NCBI GenBank assembly: GCA_009838845.1
Contig: VXRD01000098.1
Location: forward strand, 1 to 37,353
DNA: 37,353 nt
From: Gemmatimonadota bacterium
Lineage (GTDB): Bacteria; Latescibacterota; UBA2968
Direction: 5' to 3'
This document shows, in pieces, positions 18,107-25,892 of the stretch (position 1 is its first letter; each line of letters opens with the position of its first letter). A program made the translations under genes and the position numbers. A model generated the notes under the pieces. It was not told the origin of the DNA. It saw only the letters and a program-made list of their open reading frames with translations, and did no database searches.

Positions 18107-19045
18107 ATGTCCAACTCTCAATTAGATCTCTCGACAAAAATCGCCAAAAGGCTCACGCTCAAAAACCCCGTCATCATGGCATCGGGCACTTTTGGACACG
18201 GCGCCGAATACGCGTCTCTCTTTGACCTGAGCAAAATCGGCGGCATCGTCACAAAAACCATCACCTATCACCCCCGGGCGGGCAACCCACCGCCGCGCAC
18301 AGCCGAAACCCCATCCGGCATGCTCAACGCCATTGGACTGACCAACCCGGGCATCGACGCATTCATCGCCGAAAAAGTCCCACCCCTCGCCGCGCTCAAC
18401 ACCGGACGCATCGTCAGCATAGCGGGGACATCGGACCGGGAATTTGCCGACATGGCCGCCCGATTCAACGACCTCGAAGGCATAGACGCCCTTGAACTCA
18501 ACATCTCATCGCCCAACATGAAAGACGGCGGCATGCTCTTTGGCTGTTCCGAACGCGCCGCCCACAACGTAACCCGAGCCGTCAAAGCCGTATCGCAATT
18601 ACCCATCATCGTCAAACTCACCCCAAACGTAACCGACATCGCCGCCATAGCCGGCGCAGTCGAAGAAGGCGGAGCAGACGGCATCGCCCTCATCAACACC
18701 CTGCTGGGCATGGCAATAGACATAGACACCCGCCGTCCCATCCTGGGAAATATCACAGGCGGCTTATCAGGCCCCGCGATCAAACCCGTCGCCCTCGCCC
18801 TGCTCTGGAAAGTCGTCGAACGCGTCTCTGTCCCGGTCATCGGCATGGGCGGCATAGCCACAGCGCGCGACGCCATTGAATTCCTCATCATTGGCGCATC
18901 CGCCATACAGGTCGGAACCACGACCTTTGTTCGCCCCCTTGCAGCCCTGGAGATACTCAATGGCATTGCAGACTATTGCAAAGCACACAAAATCGACCGC
19001 ATATCCGACCTCGTCGGCAGCATGCAACCACCTGCGGCGCATTAA
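18107..19045 (+). CDS. pyrD: Dihydroorotate dehydrogenase, class 1-like
   Basis: Oxidises dihydroorotate to orotate in pyrimidine synthesis, using FMN. The 312-residue length, lack of an N-terminal membrane extension, and GTFGHGAEYASLFDL and LNAIGLTNPG segments fit the soluble class 1B form, which normally pairs with PyrK. The active-site loop reads NISSPNMKDGGMLFG: class 1 enzymes normally have Cys at the position of S135, whereas Ser is the base in class 2 (NISSPN). The neighbouring GG and FG residues are class 1B-like. No pyrK is adjacent. GNITGGLSGPAIKP and GMGGIATARDAIEFLIIGASAIQVG form the FMN phosphate site. The electron acceptor is therefore uncertain. Confidence 0.93.
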   Translation: MSNSQLDLSTKIAKRLTLKNPVIMASGTFGHGAEYASLFDLSKIGGIVTKTITYHPRAGNPPPRTAETPSGMLNAIGLTNPGIDAFIAEKVPPLAALNTGRIVSIAGTSDREFADMAARFNDLEGIDALELNISSPNMKDGGMLFGCSERAAHNVTRAVKAVSQLPIIVKLTPNVTDIAAIAGAVEEGGADGIALINTLLGMAIDIDTRRPILGNITGGLSGPAIKPVALALLWKVVERVSVPVIGMGGIATARDAIEFLIIGASAIQVGTTTFVRPLAALEILNGIADYCKAHKIDRISDLVGSMQPPAAH

Positions 19046-19487
19046 AATCTCCCACCTGCTCTGCATCCTCCTCTGCGTCTCTATCATGGGATGTGCCTCG
19101 CATCCCCGCTATCGCGGCAAACCCATCACAGACAAACCCAAACCCTCCAAACCCTCCAGGACCGTATCTCCGTCCCCCAAATACCGATCATCTCAAATAG
19201 GCTACACATCCTACTACGCGCACAAATTTCACGGACGACCAACAGCCAGCGGTGAAATCTACGACATGAACGGCCTATCCGCCGCACACCGCGAATTGCC
19301 CCTCGGCACAATCATTCGCGTCACCCACCTGGGCAACGGCAAATCCGTCGTCGTCAAAGTAAATGACCGCGGTCCCTTCGTTGATGGACGCATCCTCGAC
19401 CTCTCCCTCGGTGCAGCCAAAAAACTCGACATGGTCGATGAAGGCGTTGCCAGAGTCAAAATCGAAATCGTCAAAGCCGTCAATTAA
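18960..19487 (+). CDS. rlpA: RlpA-like lipoprotein (double-psi beta-barrel)
   Basis: A septal or cell-wall lytic transglycosylase-like lipoprotein acting on peptidoglycan. The DPBB domain is clear: GYTSYYAHKFHGRPTASGE, SAAHRELPLGTIIRVTHLG, VVVKVNDRGPFVDGRILDLS, with the Asp of NDRGPF and Arg/His of the conserved patch present. The lipobox is SIMGC near residue 46. There is no SPOR domain, unlike E. coli RlpA. The start is uncertain: ATG at 18960 lies inside pyrD and gives a long N-region before the hydrophobic segment; a rare start nearer 19032-19041 would give a more normal signal. The stop overlaps the convergent ABC ATPase gene by 8 bases. Confidence 0.8.
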   Translation: MALQTIAKHTKSTAYPTSSAACNHLRRIKISHLLCILLCVSIMGCASHPRYRGKPITDKPKPSKPSRTVSPSPKYRSSQIGYTSYYAHKFHGRPTASGEIYDMNGLSAAHRELPLGTIIRVTHLGNGKSVVVKVNDRGPFVDGRILDLSLGAAKKLDMVDEGVARVKIEIVKAVN

Positions 19488-20502
19488 CCCCATCCCAATA
19501 TTCATACATATCCGCAATCACATCGTCAATCGGAGCGCGGTGGGTTTCCACATCGCGAATAGTCGCTTGCTCTGCCGCTTCATCGAGCAATGTCGGTATC
19601 GATATCTGTGCCGCATCGAACGTAAAGTGATGGCGATTGCCTTCGCTCTCAATAAACTGAACGCCTGAAAGTTGCGGTGGAAACGTATCGGCAGTCTCAA
19701 TAATAAGATGCCTGCGGTCCCCAAATTGACCGCGCAATTCTCGAAAATCCCCATCAAACGCGATATTGCCCTTATCGATTATCACAATGCGCCCCGCGAG
19801 CTGCTCCAGCTCATCCATATCGTGACTCGTGATCATAACCGTAACGCCCTTTTCGCGATTGAGATTCTTGATAAACTCCAGCATATTGCGTTTGGCAAGC
19901 ACATCAACCCCAATGGTAGGCTCGTCCAAAAAGAGAATCTCAGGCTCGTGCATAAGCATAAGCGCGAGATCCGCCCGCATCTTTTGTCCCAGACTGAGTT
20001 GACGCGCGAGACTATTGAAAAATTCATCAATCCCGAGAAGATTCTTCACAAAATCGAGCATAGCATCATACCGATCCCGGGGAATATCCCAGACCACCCG
20101 CTTCCACTCAAAACTCGCCGCAACGGGCTGATCCCACCACAACTCTGTCCGCTGACCAAAAACCACGCCAATGCGCTCGACATAATGCACGCGATCCTTC
20201 ATCGGATCCATACCCAGACAGCGAACCGTCCCAGACGTCGGTGCAAGAACACTGGAAAGCAGCTTAACAGTCGTGGATTTTCCCGCACCATTGGGACCTG
20301 CATAGGCGACAATCTCGCCGCGGCGAATCTCGAGATTCACCTTCTGCAACGCGCGAATCTCCCGGACATTGGGCCGAAACAAATTCTTGAAAACATCCCG
20401 AACCTTCTCCGAACGCTGGCGCTGGTAAAAAATCTTATCGACCTCGGTAAGCTCAACCGCGATGTCCGAAACCGAGGTAGCGCTGTGACCCGGTCTGTGC
20501 AT
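19480..20502 (-). CDS. ABC-2 transporter ATP-binding protein
   Basis: A 340-residue ATPase that powers an ABC-2 exporter. Walker A is GPNGAGKST (69-77), the signature motif LSLGQKMRAD, and Walker B ILFLDEPTIGVD with an SHD switch. The C-terminal 90 residues form a small domain (DRRHLIIETADTF...) seen in exporters of the COG4586 type. The ATG at 20502 overlaps the upstream permease by 50 bases, but an AAGGA lies about ten bases before it, so the overlap is probably real. It is the last of three genes (two permeases upstream) and ends convergent with rlpA. Cargo is unknown; related systems export lipids, peptides or antibiotics. Confidence 0.92.
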   Translation of the reverse strand: MHRPGHSATSVSDIAVELTEVDKIFYQRQRSEKVRDVFKNLFRPNVREIRALQKVNLEIRRGEIVAYAGPNGAGKSTTVKLLSSVLAPTSGTVRCLGMDPMKDRVHYVERIGVVFGQRTELWWDQPVAASFEWKRVVWDIPRDRYDAMLDFVKNLLGIDEFFNSLARQLSLGQKMRADLALMLMHEPEILFLDEPTIGVDVLAKRNMLEFIKNLNREKGVTVMITSHDMDELEQLAGRIVIIDKGNIAFDGDFRELRGQFGDRRHLIIETADTFPPQLSGVQFIESEGNRHHFTFDAAQISIPTLLDEAAEQATIRDVETHRAPIDDVIADMYEYWDGVN

Positions 20503-21286
20503 AGTGCTGCATTCCTTTTTTAAATAAAATCCATGCGATCAGAGACAGAACCGCCGCCACAAGCGGCGTATGCCACAGGCTCGACGGCGCAATACCCAGC
20601 AACTGGCGGCAGGGATACCACGCGACAAAACCCACGGGCAAAACAGTAAGCATACTGACAAGCACATAGCTGCTCAGCCCATCCAGCGGAAAAGACTTGA
20701 GCTGGAACATAAAATTGACCGCGCGGCTGCTAATTTCCTCCGCGGCAACCGGCGCCCAAAAAGCCAGACTTCCCCACACAAAAGAAAAAGCCAGCACAAT
20801 CGCGCAGGAAGACGCGAGATTGCAAAAAAACATCAACCACCAGTACATGGTAAGCACCGCATCGAGCTGAAAAATAGCCCATGTCCAAATACCAATCCCC
20901 GTGAACAAAGACCACGACCCGGAAAAAGGCATAAAACCCTCGGTTAATAGACCCATCCACACCGGCTGGGGTTGCACGAGCGTATGATCCATCTGACCGC
21001 GCCCAATGCGGCGGCTGATCTGGAGCACATTATAGCTAAACCCCATATCTAAAAACCCGCGAACAAGCGCGGCATACCCCAGCATAAAAACAATTTGATC
21101 CCGCGACCACAGGCCAATACCCTCAAACCGCTCAGCCAGCAGAAAAACCGCTGTAACACCCGCGAGATTGAGAATGATATCGGAGACAATATTAATAAAA
21201 AAAAACCGAAAATCCCGCGTCATCCACATAAAATCCAGATAAGCCTGCACCCGCCAGCGGGCGAAGAGTTTTGTCAAAGTCTTCAC
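20453..21286 (-). CDS. ABC-2 transporter permease (first)
   Basis: A 277-residue integral membrane protein with about six transmembrane helices, matching the ABC2_membrane_6 group that pairs with COG4586-type ATPases. Start is a GTG at 21286 with AGGAGG at 21297-21302, ten bases upstream. Hydrophobic stretches are visible at INIVSDIILNLAGVTAVFLL, ASSCAIVLAFSFVWGSLAFW and LVAAVLSLIAWILF. The gene overlaps the ATPase by 50 bases. It forms half of a heterodimeric channel with the gene at 21419. A palindromic repeat lies in its leader. Confidence 0.85.
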   Translation of the reverse strand: MKTLTKLFARWRVQAYLDFMWMTRDFRFFFINIVSDIILNLAGVTAVFLLAERFEGIGLWSRDQIVFMLGYAALVRGFLDMGFSYNVLQISRRIGRGQMDHTLVQPQPVWMGLLTEGFMPFSGSWSLFTGIGIWTWAIFQLDAVLTMYWWLMFFCNLASSCAIVLAFSFVWGSLAFWAPVAAEEISSRAVNFMFQLKSFPLDGLSSYVLVSMLTVLPVGFVAWYPCRQLLGIAPSSLWHTPLVAAVLSLIAWILFKKGMQHYAQTGSQRYLGFGHRG

Positions 21287-21301
21287 AAAAATTAAACCTC
21301 C

Positions 21302-21341
21302 TGGATCGCGGCTTTAAGCATGCCGCGATGACGATGGTCCG
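21302..21341. repeat. REP-like palindrome, copy 1
   Basis: ATCGCGGC (21305-21312) pairs with GCCGCGAT (21322-21329), followed by GACGATGGTCC. The same core occurs at 22238-22279. Copy 1 lies between the two permease genes, next to the ribosome site of the first. Both copies are followed by runs of CTTCACA. Confidence 0.8.
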
Positions 21342-21418
21342 CCCTTTACTCTTCACACTTCATCGTGAACTGGTCTGGACTGCGACCAGTTGTACCCCGT
21401 TCCACACTTCACACTTCT

Positions 21419-22213
21419 TTATCCCCCATGCGAAACCAGACGTTCGCGATTGGCATTCCAGAGCAAGTGAGCGACGGGCCAGAGCACAACAGCCCAGAAA
21501 GCTTGAAGACCGATGAGAAAAAGGGGATCCCCCGTACCCGTATAAATGCGCAGCGGCGCGGACGCCAGCGAGGCAAAAGGCAAAAAAGTCAGAAAATCCC
21601 CAATCCCCCATGGCATCAGCGCAAGTGGAATAATCGCGCCCGACAACAAAACGCTAACCGCATCTCGAATCTGCGTCAAAGCATAGACATGTTGTTCCAG
21701 CAAAACCATAAAACTCGCAAAAATGAAATCAAACGCCGCGCCGATGGCAATGCCCAGCACCAGACTACACAAAAACAAAACACCGGCAAACGCGCTTTCC
21801 GGCAAAGGATCGACCCCCAGAAGGGGCGCCAGACAAAAAAGCGGCAGTGAAAACAAAATGAGATTGGGCAAACCCGAACCAAACATCTCCGCAATAAACT
21901 GGCCGTAAATCCCCACCGGGCGCAAAAAGCGATTGGCAATATCCCCGCGCCAGAGCGCCCCGTCCAGACCTGTACGCACAGAAATCTGCCCGGCAAAAAC
22001 CTCGGCAATCAGAGTATAAGTAAGCACCGCATTGCGCGTCATACCAGAAACCTCTCCGGACTCGGGCAACAACATCCGCCACAAAGAAAGCAGAAACACC
22101 ACGCGCAACAGACGCAAAACAGAGCCACCGACAAGAACCCACCCCTTGTCATCCAGCGACCGGGTGGCAACCATGATAATCGTCTTAAAATGTTTATGAG
22201 TTGTAATGAACAT
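21419..22213 (-). CDS. ABC-2 transporter permease (second)
   Basis: A 264-residue membrane protein with about six transmembrane helices (for example LRLLRVVFLLSLWRMLLP, LILFSLPLFCLAPLLG, and SAFAGVLFLCSLVLGIAIG). It matches the second permease type (COG4587-like) of the same exporter. It is separated from the first permease gene by about 130 bases holding a REP-like element, and starts 77 bases after hemY ends. The cluster may therefore be read from the heme operon or from its own promoter. Cargo is unknown. Confidence 0.83.
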   Translation of the reverse strand: MFITTHKHFKTIIMVATRSLDDKGWVLVGGSVLRLLRVVFLLSLWRMLLPESGEVSGMTRNAVLTYTLIAEVFAGQISVRTGLDGALWRGDIANRFLRPVGIYGQFIAEMFGSGLPNLILFSLPLFCLAPLLGVDPLPESAFAGVLFLCSLVLGIAIGAAFDFIFASFMVLLEQHVYALTQIRDAVSVLLSGAIIPLALMPWGIGDFLTFLPFASLASAPLRIYTGTGDPLFLIGLQAFWAVVLWPVAHLLWNANRERLVSHGG

Positions 22214-22237
22214 GGATTCATCAATAATGAAAAAACA

Positions 22238-22279
22238 CTGGATCGCGGCTCAACATCATGCCGCGATGACGATGGTCCT
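22238..22279. repeat. REP-like palindrome, copy 2
   Basis: ATCGCGGC (22242-22249) pairs with GCCGCGAT (22260-22267) around a ten-base loop, followed by GACGATGGTCC. It matches the copy at 21302-21341 and sits between hemY and the ABC permease genes. Such palindromes can stabilise upstream mRNA or slow transcription. Confidence 0.8.
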
Positions 22280-22290
22280 CCCTTCACACT

Positions 22291-23670
22291 TCACACTTCC
22301 CCAAAAATCCGATCCACTGTATCCACCGCCTGCACAATACAATCGGGAATCGCCGATCCGCGATACGCACTCCCCGTCAAAAACAACCCACCCACCTGTG
22401 CGGCGAGACGCTCCATCTCAGCCACGCGCTCCAGATGCCCCACATCGAACTGGGGGCGTCCTCTTCTCCAGCGAAAAATGCGCGCAAACAGAGGATCAGC
22501 CGTCAACCCCATCAAATCTTCCAACTCCTCGCGCGACAGTGCAATCAGCGCCTCATCATCCAGATCCACCAGATCTTCCTGCCCTGCTCCTCCCACAAAA
22601 GTACGCACCAGAACACCATCGTCCGGCGCGCGAAAATTCAACTTCGTCGAAACCCATGTACACGCCGTAATCCGACGCCCCTCGTGTTTTGGCGACAAAA
22701 AACCAAACCCCTCAAAATCGTGTTGCCCCTCAACATCCCTCTTCCGATACGCCAGCGAAACCGTCGCCGTTGAAACATAGCGAATACCGCGCAACAAAAG
22801 ACTCAAATCCGGCGCAAAATCCGCCACCAGATCAGCGGACACATAAGCCGGCGTCGCCATCACCACGGCATCTGTCCCGATCACCTCATCACCAGCGACC
22901 ACCTCAAATCCCCCACCCACCTTTCTAACAGACCCAACCGCAACACCCCGGCGCAAATCCCCATCCAAACCCGCAATCAAAGTATCGACCAACTCACCCA
23001 TCCCACCGACCAGCGTCTGAAATATCGCAGTCCCCGTAGATGCGCGCGCCTTCCTCATCGCCCGCACCCCCTTAATCAAACTCCCATAGCGCTGCTCCAT
23101 CGCCACATACATCGGAAACGCACATTGCATACTCAAACGCTCTGCATCTGCACTGTGGATACCCGCCAGCATTGCCCCGCCAATATTCACAGCCTCCACG
23201 CCCAAACGCCGCCGAATAAAACTCGCCAGACTCTCATCGCCCTCGTCTCTCCGCCGCGGAACAAACACCTCCAGCCCCATCCTCACCTTTCCACAAAACG
23301 AATACAAAGGTGACGTCGCAAGGGACCAAAATCTCACAGGCACCAGTGAAAAATCCTCCGGAAAAGCCACCAACTTCCCATCCCGCACCAAAAACGTCCG
23401 CTGCCGATCATTATTCGTCGAAATCAGCCGATCCGCCAACCCCAGATCCTCACACAACTGAATACCCGCGGGCTTTTGCGTCAGCAGCAAATCCGGACCG
23501 CCCTCAATCAAAAAACCATCCACCGACTCCGTCGCAATCATCCCGCCCCATCGGTCACTGCGCTCCAGCAAGGAATACTGAATGTCCCGACCTTGCTCTC
23601 GCGCTCTTTTTTCCAAATAAAAAGCGGTCGCAAGACCCGCTATGCCACCGCCAATAATAGTTATATGCAT
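22291..23670 (-). CDS. hemY: Protoporphyrinogen/coproporphyrinogen oxidase (HemY-type)
   Basis: A 459-residue FAD enzyme that aromatises protoporphyrinogen IX or, in coproporphyrin-dependent bacteria, coproporphyrinogen III, consuming oxygen. The N terminus has the FAD-binding dinucleotide motif HITIIGGGIAGLATAFYLEKR, then LLERSDRWGGMIAT and FLIEGGPDLLL typical of the family. The C-terminal FLTGSAYRGSAIPDCI is the conserved second FAD contact. The alternative name hemG/cgoX applies depending on substrate. It lies 21 bases after hemH, which precedes it in the operon; gene order hemE-hemH-hemY matches many Gram-positive and FCB genomes. No coproporphyrinogen oxidase is in the window, so the pathway branch is undecided. 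Confidence 0.93.
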   Translation of the reverse strand: MHITIIGGGIAGLATAFYLEKRAREQGRDIQYSLLERSDRWGGMIATESVDGFLIEGGPDLLLTQKPAGIQLCEDLGLADRLISTNNDRQRTFLVRDGKLVAFPEDFSLVPVRFWSLATSPLYSFCGKVRMGLEVFVPRRRDEGDESLASFIRRRLGVEAVNIGGAMLAGIHSADAERLSMQCAFPMYVAMEQRYGSLIKGVRAMRKARASTGTAIFQTLVGGMGELVDTLIAGLDGDLRRGVAVGSVRKVGGGFEVVAGDEVIGTDAVVMATPAYVSADLVADFAPDLSLLLRGIRYVSTATVSLAYRKRDVEGQHDFEGFGFLSPKHEGRRITACTWVSTKLNFRAPDDGVLVRTFVGGAGQEDLVDLDDEALIALSREELEDLMGLTADPLFARIFRWRRGRPQFDVGHLERVAEMERLAAQVGGLFLTGSAYRGSAIPDCIVQAVDTVDRIFGEV

Positions 23671-23691
23671 ATCGCTCTCAGCCTTCAGCTT

Positions 23692-24624
23692 TTAAATCAC
23701 CTCTTCCACCGCATCGGCAATCGCCTCGATAAACACGGGATCGCTATTCATCATCTCTGTGCGTTCCAGACGCATCCCGCATCTTTGTGCAATCTCCTGG
23801 CAACCGATATCAATATCGTAAAGCACCTCCACGTGATCGCACACAAAACCAATAGGCGAGACCAGAACATCGCGATAATTGCCAGAAGCCAGAGCGGGAA
23901 TCACATCCTCAATCTGCGGACCCAACCATGGCTCGCCCGTATGTGCGGCGCTCTGATATGAAAACATCCAATCCACCGGACCCAATCGATCCACAATCGC
24001 CTGAGCATTGCGCTTTAATTCATCGTCATAGGGATCGCCCATCTTCAGCAACCGGGCCGGCAAACTATGCGCCGAAAAAACCACCTTTGCCTTCCGCCTC
24101 GCATCCTCCGGAAACCTCTCCAACCCCGCCCGTACCTTTGCCGCCTGCGCCTCAATCAACCGGGGCTGATCGCACCACGAATTGACATAGGCAAACTCAA
24201 TATCACTCCCCACCTCTTTTAATGCATCCTCAACCTTCTGCTGATAGAGCCAGGTACTCATCCGCGAATAATGCGGCGCCATCACAATGCCCACAGCCTT
24301 TTCAACACCATCCCCCTGCATCTTCGCCACCGCCTCCACGATCCGCGGCTTCCAGTGACGCATCCCCGTATATGCCTTCACATCCCGCCCGCGTTTCTTC
24401 AACACCGCCTCGACATGCCCTGCCTGCTCAAACGTGCGTTCATTCAGCGGCGACCTGCCACCGATCTGCGCGTAGCGACTGCGAAACTCCGCCACAAAAT
24501 CTGGCGACATCGGCCTCCCACCCCGAATATCGCTCAAATAAGCCGCCATATCATCCAGCGAATCGGGGCTGCCATAAGCCATTAAAAGCACGCCAATTAT
24601 TTTCTCATCGCGCCGTATATTCAT
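23692..24624 (-). CDS. hemH: Ferrochelatase
   Basis: Inserts ferrous iron into protoporphyrin IX (or coproporphyrin III). The 310-residue form from ATG 24624 begins MNIRRDEKIIGVLLMAYGSPDS, the usual family start, and overlaps the hemE stop by 20 bases. Features include RYAQIGGRSPLNERT, GMRHWKP, the metal-binding histidine in VFSAHSLPARL near residue 190, and the glutamate in SPIGFVCDHVEVLYDID, which is the hallmark of the ferrochelatase active site. No iron-sulfur cysteine cluster is seen at the C terminus. It lies in the hemE-hemH-hemY operon. Confidence 0.95.
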   Translation of the reverse strand: MNIRRDEKIIGVLLMAYGSPDSLDDMAAYLSDIRGGRPMSPDFVAEFRSRYAQIGGRSPLNERTFEQAGHVEAVLKKRGRDVKAYTGMRHWKPRIVEAVAKMQGDGVEKAVGIVMAPHYSRMSTWLYQQKVEDALKEVGSDIEFAYVNSWCDQPRLIEAQAAKVRAGLERFPEDARRKAKVVFSAHSLPARLLKMGDPYDDELKRNAQAIVDRLGPVDWMFSYQSAAHTGEPWLGPQIEDVIPALASGNYRDVLVSPIGFVCDHVEVLYDIDIGCQEIAQRCGMRLERTEMMNSDPVFIEAIADAVEEVI

Positions 24625-25648
24625 GCACAAAATCAACCAATTTCCGCACATTTTCCACAGGTGTGCGCTGTAAAATCCCATGACCCAAATTAAAAATATG
24701 TCCCGGCCTTCCCCTCACCGAATCCAATATGCGCCTCGTCTGCCGCATTATCTCCTCAAAAGGCGCGAACAACACAACGGGATCCAGATTGCCCTGCACA
24801 CCCACATCATCGCCCAAACGGCGCCACGCCACATCTATATCAATGCGCCAATCAACGCCAATAACATCGCCCCCCGCCTCTTTCAACAACTCGAGAATAC
24901 CCGCCGTACCCGTGCCAAAATGAATAAGCGGCACATCCACCTCTTCTTTCGCAATCGCAATCGCCTTTTGCGAATGCGGCAACACGTACTCGCGATAATC
25001 AGCCGGACTCAACGCCCCGACCCAGCTATCAAACACCTGCAACACCCCGGCACCCGCCCGGGCCTGAGCGATGAGATAATCCCCAATAGCTGTCGCCATC
25101 ATATCCATCAAACGATGCCATTGCGCTGGCTCGCCGTACATCAACCCCTTGGCAATCTCGTAATTGCGCGACGAACCGCCTTCCACCGCATAACAAACCA
25201 GCGTAAAAGGCGCACCTGCAAAACCAATCAACGGAACGCGACCATTGAGTTCTGCGACAGCCATCCGAATGGCATCGCCCACATAAGGCATCGCCTCTTC
25301 GGCGGGACTCACGGTCAACGCATCGATATCTGCCACCGTGCGAATCGGATTGTGAATAACCGGACCTTCTCCTTTTACATAATCCAGATCCAAACCCATC
25401 GACTCGAGAATCGGCAGCAAATCCTGAAAAATAATCGCAGCATCCACATCATAGGCGTTCACGGGTTGCATCGTAATCGCCGTAGAGATCTCGGGCGTCT
25501 TCACCATATCGAGAAAACTATAGCGATCGCGATACGTCCAATAAGCCTTCATATACCGCCCGGCCTGACGCATGAACCAAACAGGCGTCGCATCCACACA
25601 TTCGCGACGACACGCCTTTAAAAAACGATCTGAACCCTCACGCATCAT
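24605..25648 (-). CDS. hemE: Uroporphyrinogen III decarboxylase
   Basis: Removes four carboxyl groups from uroporphyrinogen III to give coproporphyrinogen III. The 347-residue protein has the family signature PVWFMRQAGRYM near 22-33, AAIIFQDLLPI with the catalytic aspartate, and GFAGAPFTL near the middle. HFGTGTAGIL and GVDWRIDI mark the C-terminal half of the TIM barrel. Start is ATGATG at 25648; a GGAGG lies just upstream. It overlaps the small cysteine protein gene by 11 bases and hemH by 20 bases, so the four genes are tightly coupled. Confidence 0.97.
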   Translation of the reverse strand: MMREGSDRFLKACRRECVDATPVWFMRQAGRYMKAYWTYRDRYSFLDMVKTPEISTAITMQPVNAYDVDAAIIFQDLLPILESMGLDLDYVKGEGPVIHNPIRTVADIDALTVSPAEEAMPYVGDAIRMAVAELNGRVPLIGFAGAPFTLVCYAVEGGSSRNYEIAKGLMYGEPAQWHRLMDMMATAIGDYLIAQARAGAGVLQVFDSWVGALSPADYREYVLPHSQKAIAIAKEEVDVPLIHFGTGTAGILELLKEAGGDVIGVDWRIDIDVAWRRLGDDVGVQGNLDPVVLFAPFEEIMRQTRRILDSVRGRPGHIFNLGHGILQRTPVENVRKLVDFVHEYTAR

Positions 25649-25883
25649 CCATCCCCTCCAGCACCCGCATCAAATCCTCCAGCGATACAATTTCTTCGCC
25701 AGTTCTGAGAGCCTCTGGCGCGGCATCTTCCCCAGCAGTACCAAACACAAACCACTCAAACTCGCGCAAAAACTTCAAACAATGCCACTCACCTGTACGC
25801 GCGTAATCTTCGCTACACAACTCCCGTGGAATCGGGCACCCGTCGTAAAGCCCGCGGGGACACGGCCGGCGTTTTTTCCCCAT
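25638..25883 (-). CDS. Small four-cysteine protein of unknown function
   Basis: An 81-residue protein lying between glnA and hemE and overlapping the hemE start by 11 bases. It has four cysteines (C8, C16, C23, C35) in the basic N-terminal half, spaced C-x7-C-x6-C-x11-C, which could bind zinc or an iron-sulfur cluster. The C-terminal half is acidic (EEIVSLEDLMRVLEGMDD) and probably helical. No family is recognised. Tight coupling to hemE suggests a role linked to heme or iron, but nitrogen control through glnA is equally compatible with position. Confidence 0.65.
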   Translation of the reverse strand: MGKKRRPCPRGLYDGCPIPRELCSEDYARTGEWHCLKFLREFEWFVFGTAGEDAAPEALRTGEEIVSLEDLMRVLEGMDDA

Positions 25884-25892
25884 CCTTATACC

